64,000 nucleotides of DNA, taken from positions 29,344-93,343 of the forward strand of contig DVGC01000025.1 of NCBI GenBank assembly GCA_018712915.1, written 5' to 3'. Position 1 is the first letter of the stretch. The number at the start of each line of letters is the position of its first letter. Under the pieces are notes generated by a model that searched no databases, was not told where the DNA came from, and worked only from the letters and a program-made list of their open reading frames with translations. Made by a program: the position numbers and the translations under genes. Shown here piece after piece: positions 56,717 through 64,000 of this stretch. Origin of the DNA: Candidatus Copromonas faecavium (nom. illeg.). GTDB lineage: Bacteria > Bacillota > Clostridia > Lachnospirales > Lachnospiraceae.

Positions 56717-57591
56717 TGGCGGTCAATAGTGTAATGAATAAAAAAGTTCGTGTTTCCGACAACATTCTTCTTTGCCTGATTTATCTGTCCGCGATTGTGG
56801 CAGTGGGCCTTCTGGTGGGAATTATCTGCTATGTTTTTTACCGCGGAATCGGGAATCTGAGCCTGTCCTTTCTGGTTACGGAGCAGAGCCCCACAAAAGG
56901 CGTGATGGGTATTGCGGGAAATATTGTCAATACGCTATACATTGTTATTCTGACTCTGATTGTGGTGACCCCCATTGGTGTGGGAGGCGCCATTTACCTC
57001 AATGAATATGCAAAGCCGGGACGGCTGGTTTCCATTATTGAGTTTACCATCGAGGTTCTTACCGGAATCCCGTCCATCATCTTCGGTCTGTTCGGAAGCG
57101 TGTTTTTCGGCCAGACTCTGGGACTGGGCTATTCCATGCTGACCGGTTCCTTTACCCTGACGATTATGGTGCTTCCGCTGATAGCGAAAAATACCCAGGA
57201 AGCTCTCCGTACCGTACCGCAAAGCTACCGCAGCGGCGCTTTGGGTATCGGCGCTACCAAGTGGTACATGATCCGCACCATCCTTCTTCCCAGCGCCATG
57301 CCGGGAATTCTGACAGGAATTATCCTGGCTATCGGCCGTATCGTCGGAGAATCGGCTGCCCTGCTTTTTACATCGGGAAGCGGTTTTTACCTGCCCACTC
57401 CTGGTTTCGGCCTTGTCCGGAAGCTTTTTGAGTCCGGCGGAACGCTGACCATTGAAATGTACCTGCAGATGTCCAAAGGCGAGTATGATGTGGCCTTTTC
57501 CATTGCCTGTGTGCTGCTGATTCTGGTTTTGGGACTGAATTTCCTGACCAAGGTGATTGCAAACAAGTTTAACGTGGAAAAAACGAAATAA
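56716..57591 (+). CDS. pstA: Phosphate ABC transporter permease PstA
   Basis: 291 aa, six transmembrane helices. GIPSIIFGLFG, the coupling loop ALGIGATKWYMIRTILLPSA and GRIVGESAALLFT match PstA. pstB begins 15 nt downstream. Confidence 0.96.
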   Translation: MAVNSVMNKKVRVSDNILLCLIYLSAIVAVGLLVGIICYVFYRGIGNLSLSFLVTEQSPTKGVMGIAGNIVNTLYIVILTLIVVTPIGVGGAIYLNEYAKPGRLVSIIEFTIEVLTGIPSIIFGLFGSVFFGQTLGLGYSMLTGSFTLTIMVLPLIAKNTQEALRTVPQSYRSGALGIGATKWYMIRTILLPSAMPGILTGIILAIGRIVGESAALLFTSGSGFYLPTPGFGLVRKLFESGGTLTIEMYLQMSKGEYDVAFSIACVLLILVLGLNFLTKVIANKFNVEKTK

Positions 57592-57606
57592 AGAGAGAGG
57601 AACATT

Positions 57607-58365
57607 ATGCTGGATAAAAAAATAAGCGTGTCCGACCTGAATCTGTACTATGGCGAGAACCACGCATTAAAAAATATCAATATGGGAATCCGCGAAAAGT
57701 CCATTATGGCCTTAATCGGACCGTCTGGCTGCGGAAAATCAACATTTTTGAAATGTCTCAACCGGATGAATGATCTGGTTGACGGAGTGAAAATCGAAGG
57801 AAAGATTTTGCTGGACGGAGAGGATATTTATGACCATGCGGTGGATACCACAAGGCTGAGAAAGAAGGTCGGAATGGTATTCCAGCAGCCCAATCCTTTC
57901 CCCATGAGTATTTATGATAACATTGCCTATGGTCCCAGGATCCATGGAATCAAGCAGAAAGCAAAGCTGGATGAGATTGTGGAAAATGCGCTGAAAGGGG
58001 CTGCGATTTTTGACGAGGTCAAGGACCGGTTAAAGAGCCCGGCGCTGGGACTTTCCGGAGGACAGCAGCAGAGGCTCTGCATTGCCAGGGCGCTGGCCGT
58101 TGAGCCGGAGGTGCTTTTAATGGATGAACCTACTTCCGCTCTGGATCCGATTTCCACGCTGAAAATCGAGGAGCTGATGCAGGATTTAAAGAACCGCTAT
58201 ACGGTTGTCGTTGTTACCCACAATATGCAGCAGGCTGCCCGTGTTTCGGATGAGACTGCTTTCTTCCTGCTGGGAGAGCTGGTGGAGGTAGACGACACTA
58301 TGAATATCTTCGGAAGACCGAAGGATAAGCGGACGGAAGACTATATTACCGGCCGGTTTGGCTGA
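57607..58365 (+). CDS. pstB: Phosphate ABC transporter ATPase PstB
   Basis: 252 aa. Walker [11 protein letters not shown]-loop [14 protein letters not shown], signature LSGGQQQR, Walker [13 protein letters not shown] and the switch His in VVTHNMQQA are all intact. Powers phosphate import through PstCA. Confidence 0.98.
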   Translation: MLDKKISVSDLNLYYGENHALKNINMGIREKSIMALIGPSGCGKSTFLKCLNRMNDLVDGVKIEGKILLDGEDIYDHAVDTTRLRKKVGMVFQQPNPFPMSIYDNIAYGPRIHGIKQKAKLDEIVENALKGAAIFDEVKDRLKSPALGLSGGQQQRLCIARALAVEPEVLLMDEPTSALDPISTLKIEELMQDLKNRYTVVVVTHNMQQAARVSDETAFFLLGELVEVDDTMNIFGRPKDKRTEDYITGRFG

Positions 58366-58380
58366 TTTGGGAGGAGAAAC

Positions 58381-59043
58381 ATGTCACCAAGAAAATTATT
58401 TGTACAGGAGATGGAAGACCTTCGTCAGGATGTACAGCAGATGGGAGAATGGGTCGTGGACGGCTATACCTGTCTGTTCGAGACGCTGGAAAAGAAGGAT
58501 GGGGAAACCATGAGCCGGTTCGTCCGTCATGACCGGGTAATCGGGGATATGCAGAGAAACATTGAGTCCCGCTGCCTGAATCTTCTGACCAGGCAGACTC
58601 CGGTAGCAGGAGACCTGCGCACCGTTTCTGCGTCCTTAAAAATTGCGTCGGATCTGGAGAGAATCGGAAACCATCTTTCCGATATGGCAGAGCTGTTCAC
58701 AAGAATGGGCTATGTGGATCTGAACGCCATCTCTGCTCATTTTTCGCCGATGATTGCCGAAACAAAGGTTTCTGCAGAGAAATCCGTCAGGGCTTTTGTG
58801 GAGCGGAATATGGATTTGGCCAGGGAAGTGATTGACCTGGACGATGTGATTGACGACTATTTTAATAAAATCAAGGATGATCTGGTGGTTGCTCTGGGAG
58901 GCAAGGTGGACAGCATCGATAATTATGTGGATGCTCTGATGGTTGCCAAATATCTGGAGAAAATTGCAGACCATGGCGTTAATATTGCCAACTGGGAGAT
59001 TTTCCAGGAGACAGGAGATATGGAAGACGAGAGACTTCTGTAA
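58381..59043 (+). CDS. phoU: Phosphate transport regulator PhoU
   Basis: 220 aa, two PhoU three-helix repeats (about 5-95 and 115-210). The metal-binding ExxxD-type motifs (DLERIGNHLSDMAE and YLEKIADHGVNIAN) are present. PhoU relays the state of the Pst transporter to PhoR and restrains uptake. No phoR/phoP pair is next to the operon in this window. Confidence 0.96.
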   Translation: MSPRKLFVQEMEDLRQDVQQMGEWVVDGYTCLFETLEKKDGETMSRFVRHDRVIGDMQRNIESRCLNLLTRQTPVAGDLRTVSASLKIASDLERIGNHLSDMAELFTRMGYVDLNAISAHFSPMIAETKVSAEKSVRAFVERNMDLAREVIDLDDVIDDYFNKIKDDLVVALGGKVDSIDNYVDALMVAKYLEKIADHGVNIANWEIFQETGDMEDERLL

Positions 59044-59093
59044 AAGGGGCTCCTGTAAACGGGATTTATGTGAAATATTCTGCAAAATGACAG

Positions 59094-59129
59094 TCCGCTG
59101 CGGGAAGGTGTTCCTGCAGCGGATTTTTT
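59094..59129 (+). terminator. Terminator of pst operon
   Basis: 13-bp stem (59094-59106 with 59111-59123, one G.T pair) with loop GGTG and six T. It also separates the convergent amidase gene. Confidence 0.92.
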
Positions 59130-59151
59130 GCTGTAAGCTGGCAAAGTCGTT

Positions 59152-59961
59152 TTAAAGATGTTCCATCCGTCCTTTTAAAAGGGGAAGCTGTTCCCTGATT
59201 TCATCCACTTCTTCGAGGCGGATCGCTGTGGTCTGGATTCCTGCTCTGGCTCCCATCTGATTTAGAACTTTCCCCCAGGGAGAGACGGCGATGGAATGGC
59301 CCCAGGAATGGTAGGAAGCACTTCTGTCTCTGGCCGGAGCGGTTCCGAAGGTGAATACCTGATTGTCAATGGCACGGGAGCGGAACATGACTTCCCAATG
59401 GGCCGGTCCGGTAGTCATATTGAAAGCAGCCGGAACCAGAATGATTTTGGCTCCGTCCAGGACCATGCTCCGGGCAAGCTCCGGAAAACGAAAATCAAAG
59501 CAGATGCAGAGACCGATTTTTCCAAATTCTGTGTCAAAGACCGTGGACCAGGTGCCGGCGGTCAGCGTATCGGATTCTTTAAAGCTCTGTCCGCCTTTGA
59601 CGTCGATGTCAAACAGATGGACTTTCCGGTGCTTGGCCAGCTGACGGCCATCCCGCCCGAACACGTAGGCCGTATTATAAATGTTTCCTTCCGGTGTCCG
59701 CTCCGGCACTGAACCGGCGGAAAGATAAATCCCAAATTCTTTTGCCAGCCCGGACAGGGCGTTCCAGAGCGGTCCGCCTTCTTCCTCGGCATAGTCAGGG
59801 AAATTTTTTGTTTCGTAGGGACAGGCGAACATTTCCGGCAGGCAGACGATGTCCGCATGGCCTTCTTTGGCCTGCCGGAGCAGGGGAACCAGCATTTCCA
59901 CATTTTTCAATTTATCTTCATATACATGGGTCTGAAGCTGTGCAATCGTAAGGGTGCTCAT
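59152..59961 (-). CDS. Nitrilase-superfamily amidase (NIT2/omega-amidase-like)
   Basis: 269 aa. The Glu-Lys-Cys triad is visible: E in CLPEMFACPYE, K in HRKVHLFDIDV and C in GLCICFDFRFPEL. The set resembles omega-amidase/carbon-nitrogen hydrolases that cleave alpha-ketoglutaramate or deaminated glutathione; the substrate is inferred. ATG 59961 with GGAGG 5 nt upstream is preferred to the longer frame, which lacks a site. Confidence 0.93.
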   Translation of the reverse strand: MSTLTIAQLQTHVYEDKLKNVEMLVPLLRQAKEGHADIVCLPEMFACPYETKNFPDYAEEEGGPLWNALSGLAKEFGIYLSAGSVPERTPEGNIYNTAYVFGRDGRQLAKHRKVHLFDIDVKGGQSFKESDTLTAGTWSTVFDTEFGKIGLCICFDFRFPELARSMVLDGAKIILVPAAFNMTTGPAHWEVMFRSRAIDNQVFTFGTAPARDRSASYHSWGHSIAVSPWGKVLNQMGARAGIQTTAIRLEEVDEIREQLPLLKGRMEHL

Positions 59962-60069
59962 AAATCCTCCTGTATGAGTAAACGCCGGAAAACAGAAGTC
60001 CATTTCTGCCTCTTTCCGGCTGGTTCTCGGCAACAACCTTATTTTAGCATAGTTTTCGGCAGCTGACAG

Positions 60070-60140
60070 CCGAATTTCCGGAAAATGCAGTTAAATTTTC
60101 AGGAAAACCAATTTGATTTCCGGGAAAACCGGCCGCATCG
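60070..60140. repeat. Three imperfect 21-22-bp repeats
   Basis: ATTTCCGGAAAA-, ATTTTCAGGAAAACC- and ATTTCCGGGAAAACC-type units follow one another in the 344-nt gap between the amidase gene and the ACT-domain gene. Each is partly palindromic (TTTCCGGAAA). Operator cluster or repeat decay; no gene here. Confidence 0.55.
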
Positions 60141-60200
60141 TTCCATTGCATATGTCGCAGCTGGAAAATTTTGTCTGCGGTTTTGTACAGGAAGAAATAC

Positions 60201-60229
60201 TTGCATTTCCGGTGAAACTGTGCTAATAT
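60201..60229 (+). promoter_or_regulatory. Promoter of pheB-hom operon
   Basis: TTGCAT (60201-60206), 17-nt spacer, TAATAT (60224-60229), 77 nt before the first ATG. The leader holds overlapping small stems (CACAC/GTGTG and ACAAG/CTTGT). Confidence 0.62.
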
Positions 60230-60305
60230 CAGACACACGCATACAAGTGTGCTTGTAGGACGAACATATTCCGGCATGACGGGAAAATAAGGGAGATTAT
60301 ACGGT

Positions 60306-60752
60306 ATGGAGAGAAAGAATCAGTATTACGTCGTCAGAGATAAAGCGCTTCCCGAGGTTTTGCAGAAGGTAGTGGAAGTGAAAGCACTGATTGAGACCAA
60401 TCGAAATATGACGATTCAGGAAGCGGCAGAACGGGTGGGAATCAGCCGCAGCTCTTTTTACAAGTATAAGGACGAAATTTATCCGATTTCTGATAACACG
60501 CGGGGAAAAACGGTGACGCTGGTGATTCAGATGAGGGATGAACCGGGATACCTGGCAGATTTATTGAGGGTGGTTGCCGATTATCGCGCCAACATTTTAA
60601 CGATTCACCAGGCGATTCCGGTCAATGGCTTCGCGACAGTGACCGTAAGCGTGGAGGTTCTTTCCTATACGGGAAACATGGACGGCATGGTGGAGGAAAT
60701 CGAGCATCTTCCGGAAGTGCATGATGTAAAAATACTGGGAGTGGAGAAATAG
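60306..60752 (+). CDS. pheB: ACT-domain regulatory protein (UPF0735/PheB-like)
   Basis: 148 aa. N-terminal helix-turn-helix-like segment (TIQEAAERVGISRSSFYKYKD, about residues 37-57) and a C-terminal ACT domain (about 70-147, VTLVIQMRDEPGYLADLL). The family is found beside hom and is thought to sense an amino acid; whether it binds DNA is not shown. hom begins at the very next base after the stop. Confidence 0.88.
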   Translation: MERKNQYYVVRDKALPEVLQKVVEVKALIETNRNMTIQEAAERVGISRSSFYKYKDEIYPISDNTRGKTVTLVIQMRDEPGYLADLLRVVADYRANILTIHQAIPVNGFATVTVSVEVLSYTGNMDGMVEEIEHLPEVHDVKILGVEK

Positions 60753-61964
60753 ATGAAAGCAGCAATCATGGGGTATGGCACAATTGGCTCAGGAGTATTT
60801 GAGGTTTTAAACAGAAACCGGGAAATCATTGCAAAGAAGGCGGGGGAACCGATTGATCCGGTTCGGATTCTGGATCTGAGAGACTTTCCGGGAGATCCGG
60901 CGGAACGCCTGATCGTTCATGAAATCGATGAAATTCTTAAGGATGAAGCCATTGGGATCGTGGTGGAGACCATGGGAGGAACCAGCCCTGCATATGAATT
61001 TGTCAGGAACTGTCTTCTGGCTGGAAAGCATGTGGTTACTTCCAATAAAGCTCTGGTGGCGGCCCACGGGACGGAGCTCCTTGCCATTGCGAAAAAAATG
61101 GGCGTCAGCTTTCTTTTTGAGGCCAGTGTGGGAGGCGGAATCCCGATTATCCGGACTATTAATGAAAGTCTGGCCGGAGAGCAGATCGAAGAGATTTCCG
61201 GAATCCTCAACGGAACGACGAATTATATTCTGACGAAGATGTGTGAGGAAGGCTGGAGCTTCGGGGATGCGCTGAAAAAGGCACAGGAAATGGGATATGC
61301 GGAGCGGAATCCGGAAGCAGATATTGAAGGGCAGGATACCTGTCGAAAAATTGCTATCCTGACGGCGGTGGCTTCCGGAAAAGAAGTGGACTACCGTGAA
61401 ATTCCGACAGAGGGGATTTCCAGGATTTCGGATTTGGATTTCAGCTATGCGGCCAGGATGGGAGCGGCCATCAAACTTTTTGGGTTCAGCAGGATGATGG
61501 ACGGAAACGTATATATGGAGGCGGCTCCGGTGTTTATTGATGTGAAAAATCCGCTGTACTCTGTGGATGGAGTGTTCAATGGGATCCTGGTGAAGGGAAA
61601 TATGCTGGGAACGTCCATGTATTATGGGAGCGGTGCAGGAAAGCTTCCGACGGCCAGTGCGGTTGTGGGAGATATGATTGAAGCGGTCCGGAGAACATGT
61701 GATCCCACGGCCCCGGGCTGGAGTGAGGAAAAACTATGCATTTCTCCTGCCTCCCTTCTGCCAAGAAAGTACTTTGCCAGGTTTGAAGGTTCCCGGGCAG
61801 AGAAAAAGGAAGCTGTGGAGGCGGCCTTCGGACGGGTAAAGTGGATGGTCCTTGAGGGACTGGATGAATTTGCTGTTCTTACTTCTCCCATGACCGGAGC
61901 AGAATTTGATGCTGCTGCGGAAAAAATCGGCGGGCTGCGTCAGAAAATTGCGGCGGAGCTATGA
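60753..61964 (+). CDS. hom: Homoserine dehydrogenase
   Basis: 403 aa. NAD(P)-binding GYGTIGSGVFEVL, the substrate motif GGIPIIRTINESLAGEQ and GILNGTTNYILT, then a C-terminal ACT domain (about 325-400). Reduces aspartate semialdehyde to homoserine for Thr and Met synthesis. The start ATG directly abuts the pheB stop; the ribosome site lies in pheB. Confidence 0.97.
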   Translation: MKAAIMGYGTIGSGVFEVLNRNREIIAKKAGEPIDPVRILDLRDFPGDPAERLIVHEIDEILKDEAIGIVVETMGGTSPAYEFVRNCLLAGKHVVTSNKALVAAHGTELLAIAKKMGVSFLFEASVGGGIPIIRTINESLAGEQIEEISGILNGTTNYILTKMCEEGWSFGDALKKAQEMGYAERNPEADIEGQDTCRKIAILTAVASGKEVDYREIPTEGISRISDLDFSYAARMGAAIKLFGFSRMMDGNVYMEAAPVFIDVKNPLYSVDGVFNGILVKGNMLGTSMYYGSGAGKLPTASAVVGDMIEAVRRTCDPTAPGWSEEKLCISPASLLPRKYFARFEGSRAEKKEAVEAAFGRVKWMVLEGLDEFAVLTSPMTGAEFDAAAEKIGGLRQKIAAEL

Positions 61965-62290
61965 GATGGCCCTGCCTGTTCCGAGTGCTGACCGGCCTGT
62001 ATTGCCCCGGCTGCGGCGGCACAAGGGCCGTGTGGGAGCTTTTGACCGGGCATCCCGTAAGAAGTTTTCTATATCATCCGCTGGTGCCCTACAGCGCGGC
62101 AGTGGCTCTGTGGCTTCTCATTTCTCATCTTCTGTACCGGTACACGGGGAATGAGAGATATCACAGGGAGCTGGAACTTGGATACGTCTATGTGGGAATT
62201 GCAGTCATCATTCTGAATTTCGTCATAAAAAATGTGCTTCTTCTTTCCGGAACAGACGTCCTTGAGCTCCTTTCTCAGGGAAGGTTTTAA
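61961..62290 (+). CDS. DUF2752 small membrane protein
   Basis: 109 aa. The DUF2752 hallmark CPGCGGTRA is at residues 15-23, followed by two transmembrane segments (about 40-60 and 72-93). The ATG overlaps the hom stop (ATGA), so it is translationally coupled to hom. Family function is unknown; the Cys-x2-Cys pair may bind metal or be redox-active. Confidence 0.88.
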   Translation: MRWPCLFRVLTGLYCPGCGGTRAVWELLTGHPVRSFLYHPLVPYSAAVALWLLISHLLYRYTGNERYHRELELGYVYVGIAVIILNFVIKNVLLLSGTDVLELLSQGRF

Positions 62291-62373
62291 GAAAAGGGGA
62301 GGAGCTTTGGGACTGCACATCTGGCGAAGCCTTTATCTGATATGGGCAGCAAAAGAAGGAATCGGAGGCAGCC

Positions 62374-63141
62374 ATGCAGAACGACTGGTTTACAGTAGAG
62401 AATATCGATCAGGATACATTCCCCATCAGCGAATATAAGCACTGGGAAGAACCCCACTGTTATCTGGTATGCGGGAAAAAAAGAGCGATTCTCATTGATA
62501 CAGGGCTGGGGGTATCCAACATCAGAAACATTGTGGACAGATTGACGAAGCTGCCGGTTATGGCGGTAACGACTCATGCTCACTGGGACCACATTGGCGG
62601 GCATTCCTGCTTTGATGCGATTGCCGTACATGAGAAAGAGAAAGACTGGTTATCGGTCAGGTTTCCCATCCCTTTATCGGTTGTTAAAAAGAATTTGATG
62701 AGATTCCCATGTGATTTTCCGGAAGATTTTGATATAAATGCCTATCAGATTTTTCATGGGACACCTGAAAGACTTCTGCATGACGGTGATTTTCTGGACT
62801 TGGGCGGACGGAGAATCCAGGTACTTCATACGCCGGGGCATTCCCCAGGACATTGCTGTTTCTATGAGCCGGACCGAGGATATCTGTATTCCGGGGATTT
62901 GGTGTATAAAGGCTGTCTGGATATGTTTTATCCGACCACTTCCCCGGAGCTGTTTTTCCAATCCATAAGGCGGGTACAGAAGTATCATGTAAACAGAATC
63001 CTGCCGGGACATCATCAGCTGGAGCTCCCTGCTTCTCTGGTAGACGAGATCGAAGCCGGATTTTTGCAGCTGGAACAGTCCGGAAAGCTCAGGCAGGGAA
63101 GCGGTGTATTTGATTTCCGGAATTTTCAGATTCATATGTGA
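62374..63141 (+). CDS. MBL-fold metallo-hydrolase
   Basis: 255 aa. The metal motif THAHWDHIGGH, HTPGHSPGH and YSGDLVYKG, and a C-terminal GHH define a glyoxalase-II-like metallo-beta-lactamase fold. Substrate unknown. GGAGG precedes ATG 62374. Confidence 0.92.
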   Translation: MQNDWFTVENIDQDTFPISEYKHWEEPHCYLVCGKKRAILIDTGLGVSNIRNIVDRLTKLPVMAVTTHAHWDHIGGHSCFDAIAVHEKEKDWLSVRFPIPLSVVKKNLMRFPCDFPEDFDINAYQIFHGTPERLLHDGDFLDLGGRRIQVLHTPGHSPGHCCFYEPDRGYLYSGDLVYKGCLDMFYPTTSPELFFQSIRRVQKYHVNRILPGHHQLELPASLVDEIEAGFLQLEQSGKLRQGSGVFDFRNFQIHM

Positions 63142-63219
63142 TTGGAGACGGCCGCCAACGTGTTCCAGCGGCTTCAGAAGCCGATGCCGGATTCCCCAAT
63201 TTATATGTGAGTGTAAGCA

Positions 63220-63253
63220 GCCGCTGCGGGAAGATTCCGACAGCGGCATTTTT
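63220..63253 (+). terminator. Terminator after MBL hydrolase
   Basis: 7-bp stem GCCGCTG / CAGCGGC (63220-63226 and 63241-63247) extended by GG/CC inside, followed by ATTTTTAT. Confidence 0.68.
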
Positions 63254-63339
63254 ATGCAGGGGACATGTTTGGGGACAGAGTCAGAAAAATCGTGTCACGC
63301 GGGGCAGCAGAATCTTTATTTTCAAAAGGGGGAAGCAGA

Positions 63340-63903
63340 ATGCATGCATTTACAAAATTGCCTGCATGGGAACAAATGCTCAAAAGAATTGTCTGGCAGC
63401 AGTTGGGGGAAATAAACGGAAAAAGGATTCTTGACTTCGGAAGCGGGGAGGGAATAACGGCTGCCCATTATTCTGAGAACAATTCGGTAATTGCAATTGA
63501 GCCGTCTGAAGAAATGCTCTCGAAGGCATGGAGAAATGATAAATATGTTCAAATAGCTGGAGATGTTTCGGCGCTTGCGGAATTTGAAAGTGATTCTTTT
63601 GATTTGATTATCTGCCATAATGTTTTGGAGTATATTGATGATAAAAAAACAGCGATAACTGAGATGTCGCGTTTGCTGAAAACTGGAGGAACTCTTTCAA
63701 TTGTCAAACATAACCGCTTTGGGAGAGTGATGCAGATGGCTGTATTACTTAATGATATTAACAGAGCAAATGATTTGCTGGATGGAAAGAACAGTACAGC
63801 TTCAAAATTCGGATGTATCCGGTATTATGAAGATGATGATATCTTAAAATGGTGCAATCAATTAAAGTTAAAGCCTGCAAATAAAAAGTCAAGGCTAAAT
63901 TGA
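63340..63903 (+). CDS. Class I SAM-dependent methyltransferase, possibly shortened
   Basis: 187 aa. SAM motif ILDFGSGEGITA, motif II VIAIEPSEEM, and DLIICHNVLEYIDD with the LLKTGGTLSIVKH strand. It ends soon after the core (NQLKLKPANKKSRLN), shorter than many relatives of about 240-250 aa, so it may be truncated at the 3' end. AGGGGG lies 9 nt before ATG 63340. Its DNA is clearly A/T-richer than the rest of the window, which hints at separate origin. Confidence 0.82.
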   Translation: MHAFTKLPAWEQMLKRIVWQQLGEINGKRILDFGSGEGITAAHYSENNSVIAIEPSEEMLSKAWRNDKYVQIAGDVSALAEFESDSFDLIICHNVLEYIDDKKTAITEMSRLLKTGGTLSIVKHNRFGRVMQMAVLLNDINRANDLLDGKNSTASKFGCIRYYEDDDILKWCNQLKLKPANKKSRLN

Positions 63904-64000
63904 TGAACATTGAAAATTTTATACAGGTTGAAAAAATAGGTATCACAATAAGACCACCACGCCTGTGCTGGCCTGAAAAAGTATTGTGGAATTATTCGGA
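63903..64000 (+). CDS. Start of a further open frame (cut by window edge)
   Basis: An ATG overlapping the methyltransferase stop (TGATG) opens a frame that stays open for 32 codons to the end of the window. The product begins MNIENFIQVEKIGITIRPP. Too short to identify; it could be a coupled next gene or chance. Confidence 0.35.
   Translation, partial: MNIENFIQVEKIGITIRPPRLCWPEKVLWNYS

Overview
The window reads as a chromosomal segment of a spore-forming, anaerobic Firmicute of the Lachnospiraceae / Clostridium cluster XIVa type. The grounds are the RpoB, RpoC, EF-G and EF-Tu sequences, consensus sigma-A promoters and strong AGGAGG ribosome sites, an electron-bifurcating-type [FeFe] hydrogenase, clostridial cell-wall-binding repeat proteins, a BclA-like collagen protein and an ACT-domain/homoserine dehydrogenase pair. 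Base composition is close to 50% GC by eye, except for an A/T-rich right end. Family names rest on motif reading, not on database searches. No rRNA, tRNA, CRISPR array, insertion sequence or prophage was seen.

Layout. 1-2884 (minus): hydrogenase operon hydC-hydB-hydA, with hydA cut by the window edge; its promoter carries a Rex-box-like operator. 3078-10812: rpoB-rpoC with a consensus promoter. 10845-23464: a 13-kb block between rpoC and rpsL, made of a cation efflux protein, DpaL, a Met-rich wall-bound protein, a glycosyltransferase, a collagen-like protein behind a sigma-K-like promoter, an orphan 2-hydroxyacyl-CoA-dehydratase/activase pair (minus), a DUF3899-like membrane protein, glycerol kinase and a hotdog thioesterase. 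23532-28401: the str operon (rpsL, rpsG, fusA, tuf) with a perfect promoter, a leader hairpin and an unusual 334-nt rpsL-rpsG spacer. 28622-41424: a secreted wall-binding protein, an AbgB-like amidohydrolase, a two-component system with a small secreted protein, an S1 protein-RelQ-Dtd-M18 peptidase operon, an extracytoplasmic trigger-factor-like lipoprotein, Xpt, a HAD phosphatase and a 46-aa coiled-coil protein.

41500-54370 is the cell-surface region: a large wall-binding repeat protein (minus), then a plus-strand glycan locus with a TPP-dependent enzyme, a sugar epimerase/dehydratase, three GT2 proteins, a WcaJ-type initiating phosphotransferase and an LCP ligase. Together they would make sugars, start a glycan on undecaprenyl phosphate, extend it and attach it to the wall. 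54610-59129 is a complete pstSCAB-phoU phosphate operon behind four 11-bp-spaced PhoP half-sites. 59152-64000 holds a nitrilase-family amidase, pheB-hom, a DUF2752 membrane protein, an MBL-fold hydrolase and a SAM methyltransferase in A/T-rich DNA.

Most promising for novelty: the TPP enzyme with a Cys-x2-Cys-x2-Cys linker in the glycan locus, the orphan activase-fusion pair, the collagen-protein promoter with an inverted repeat between -35 and -10, the structured rpsL-rpsG spacer, and the leader with a 31-bp-arm inverted repeat ahead of the DUF3899/glpK unit.
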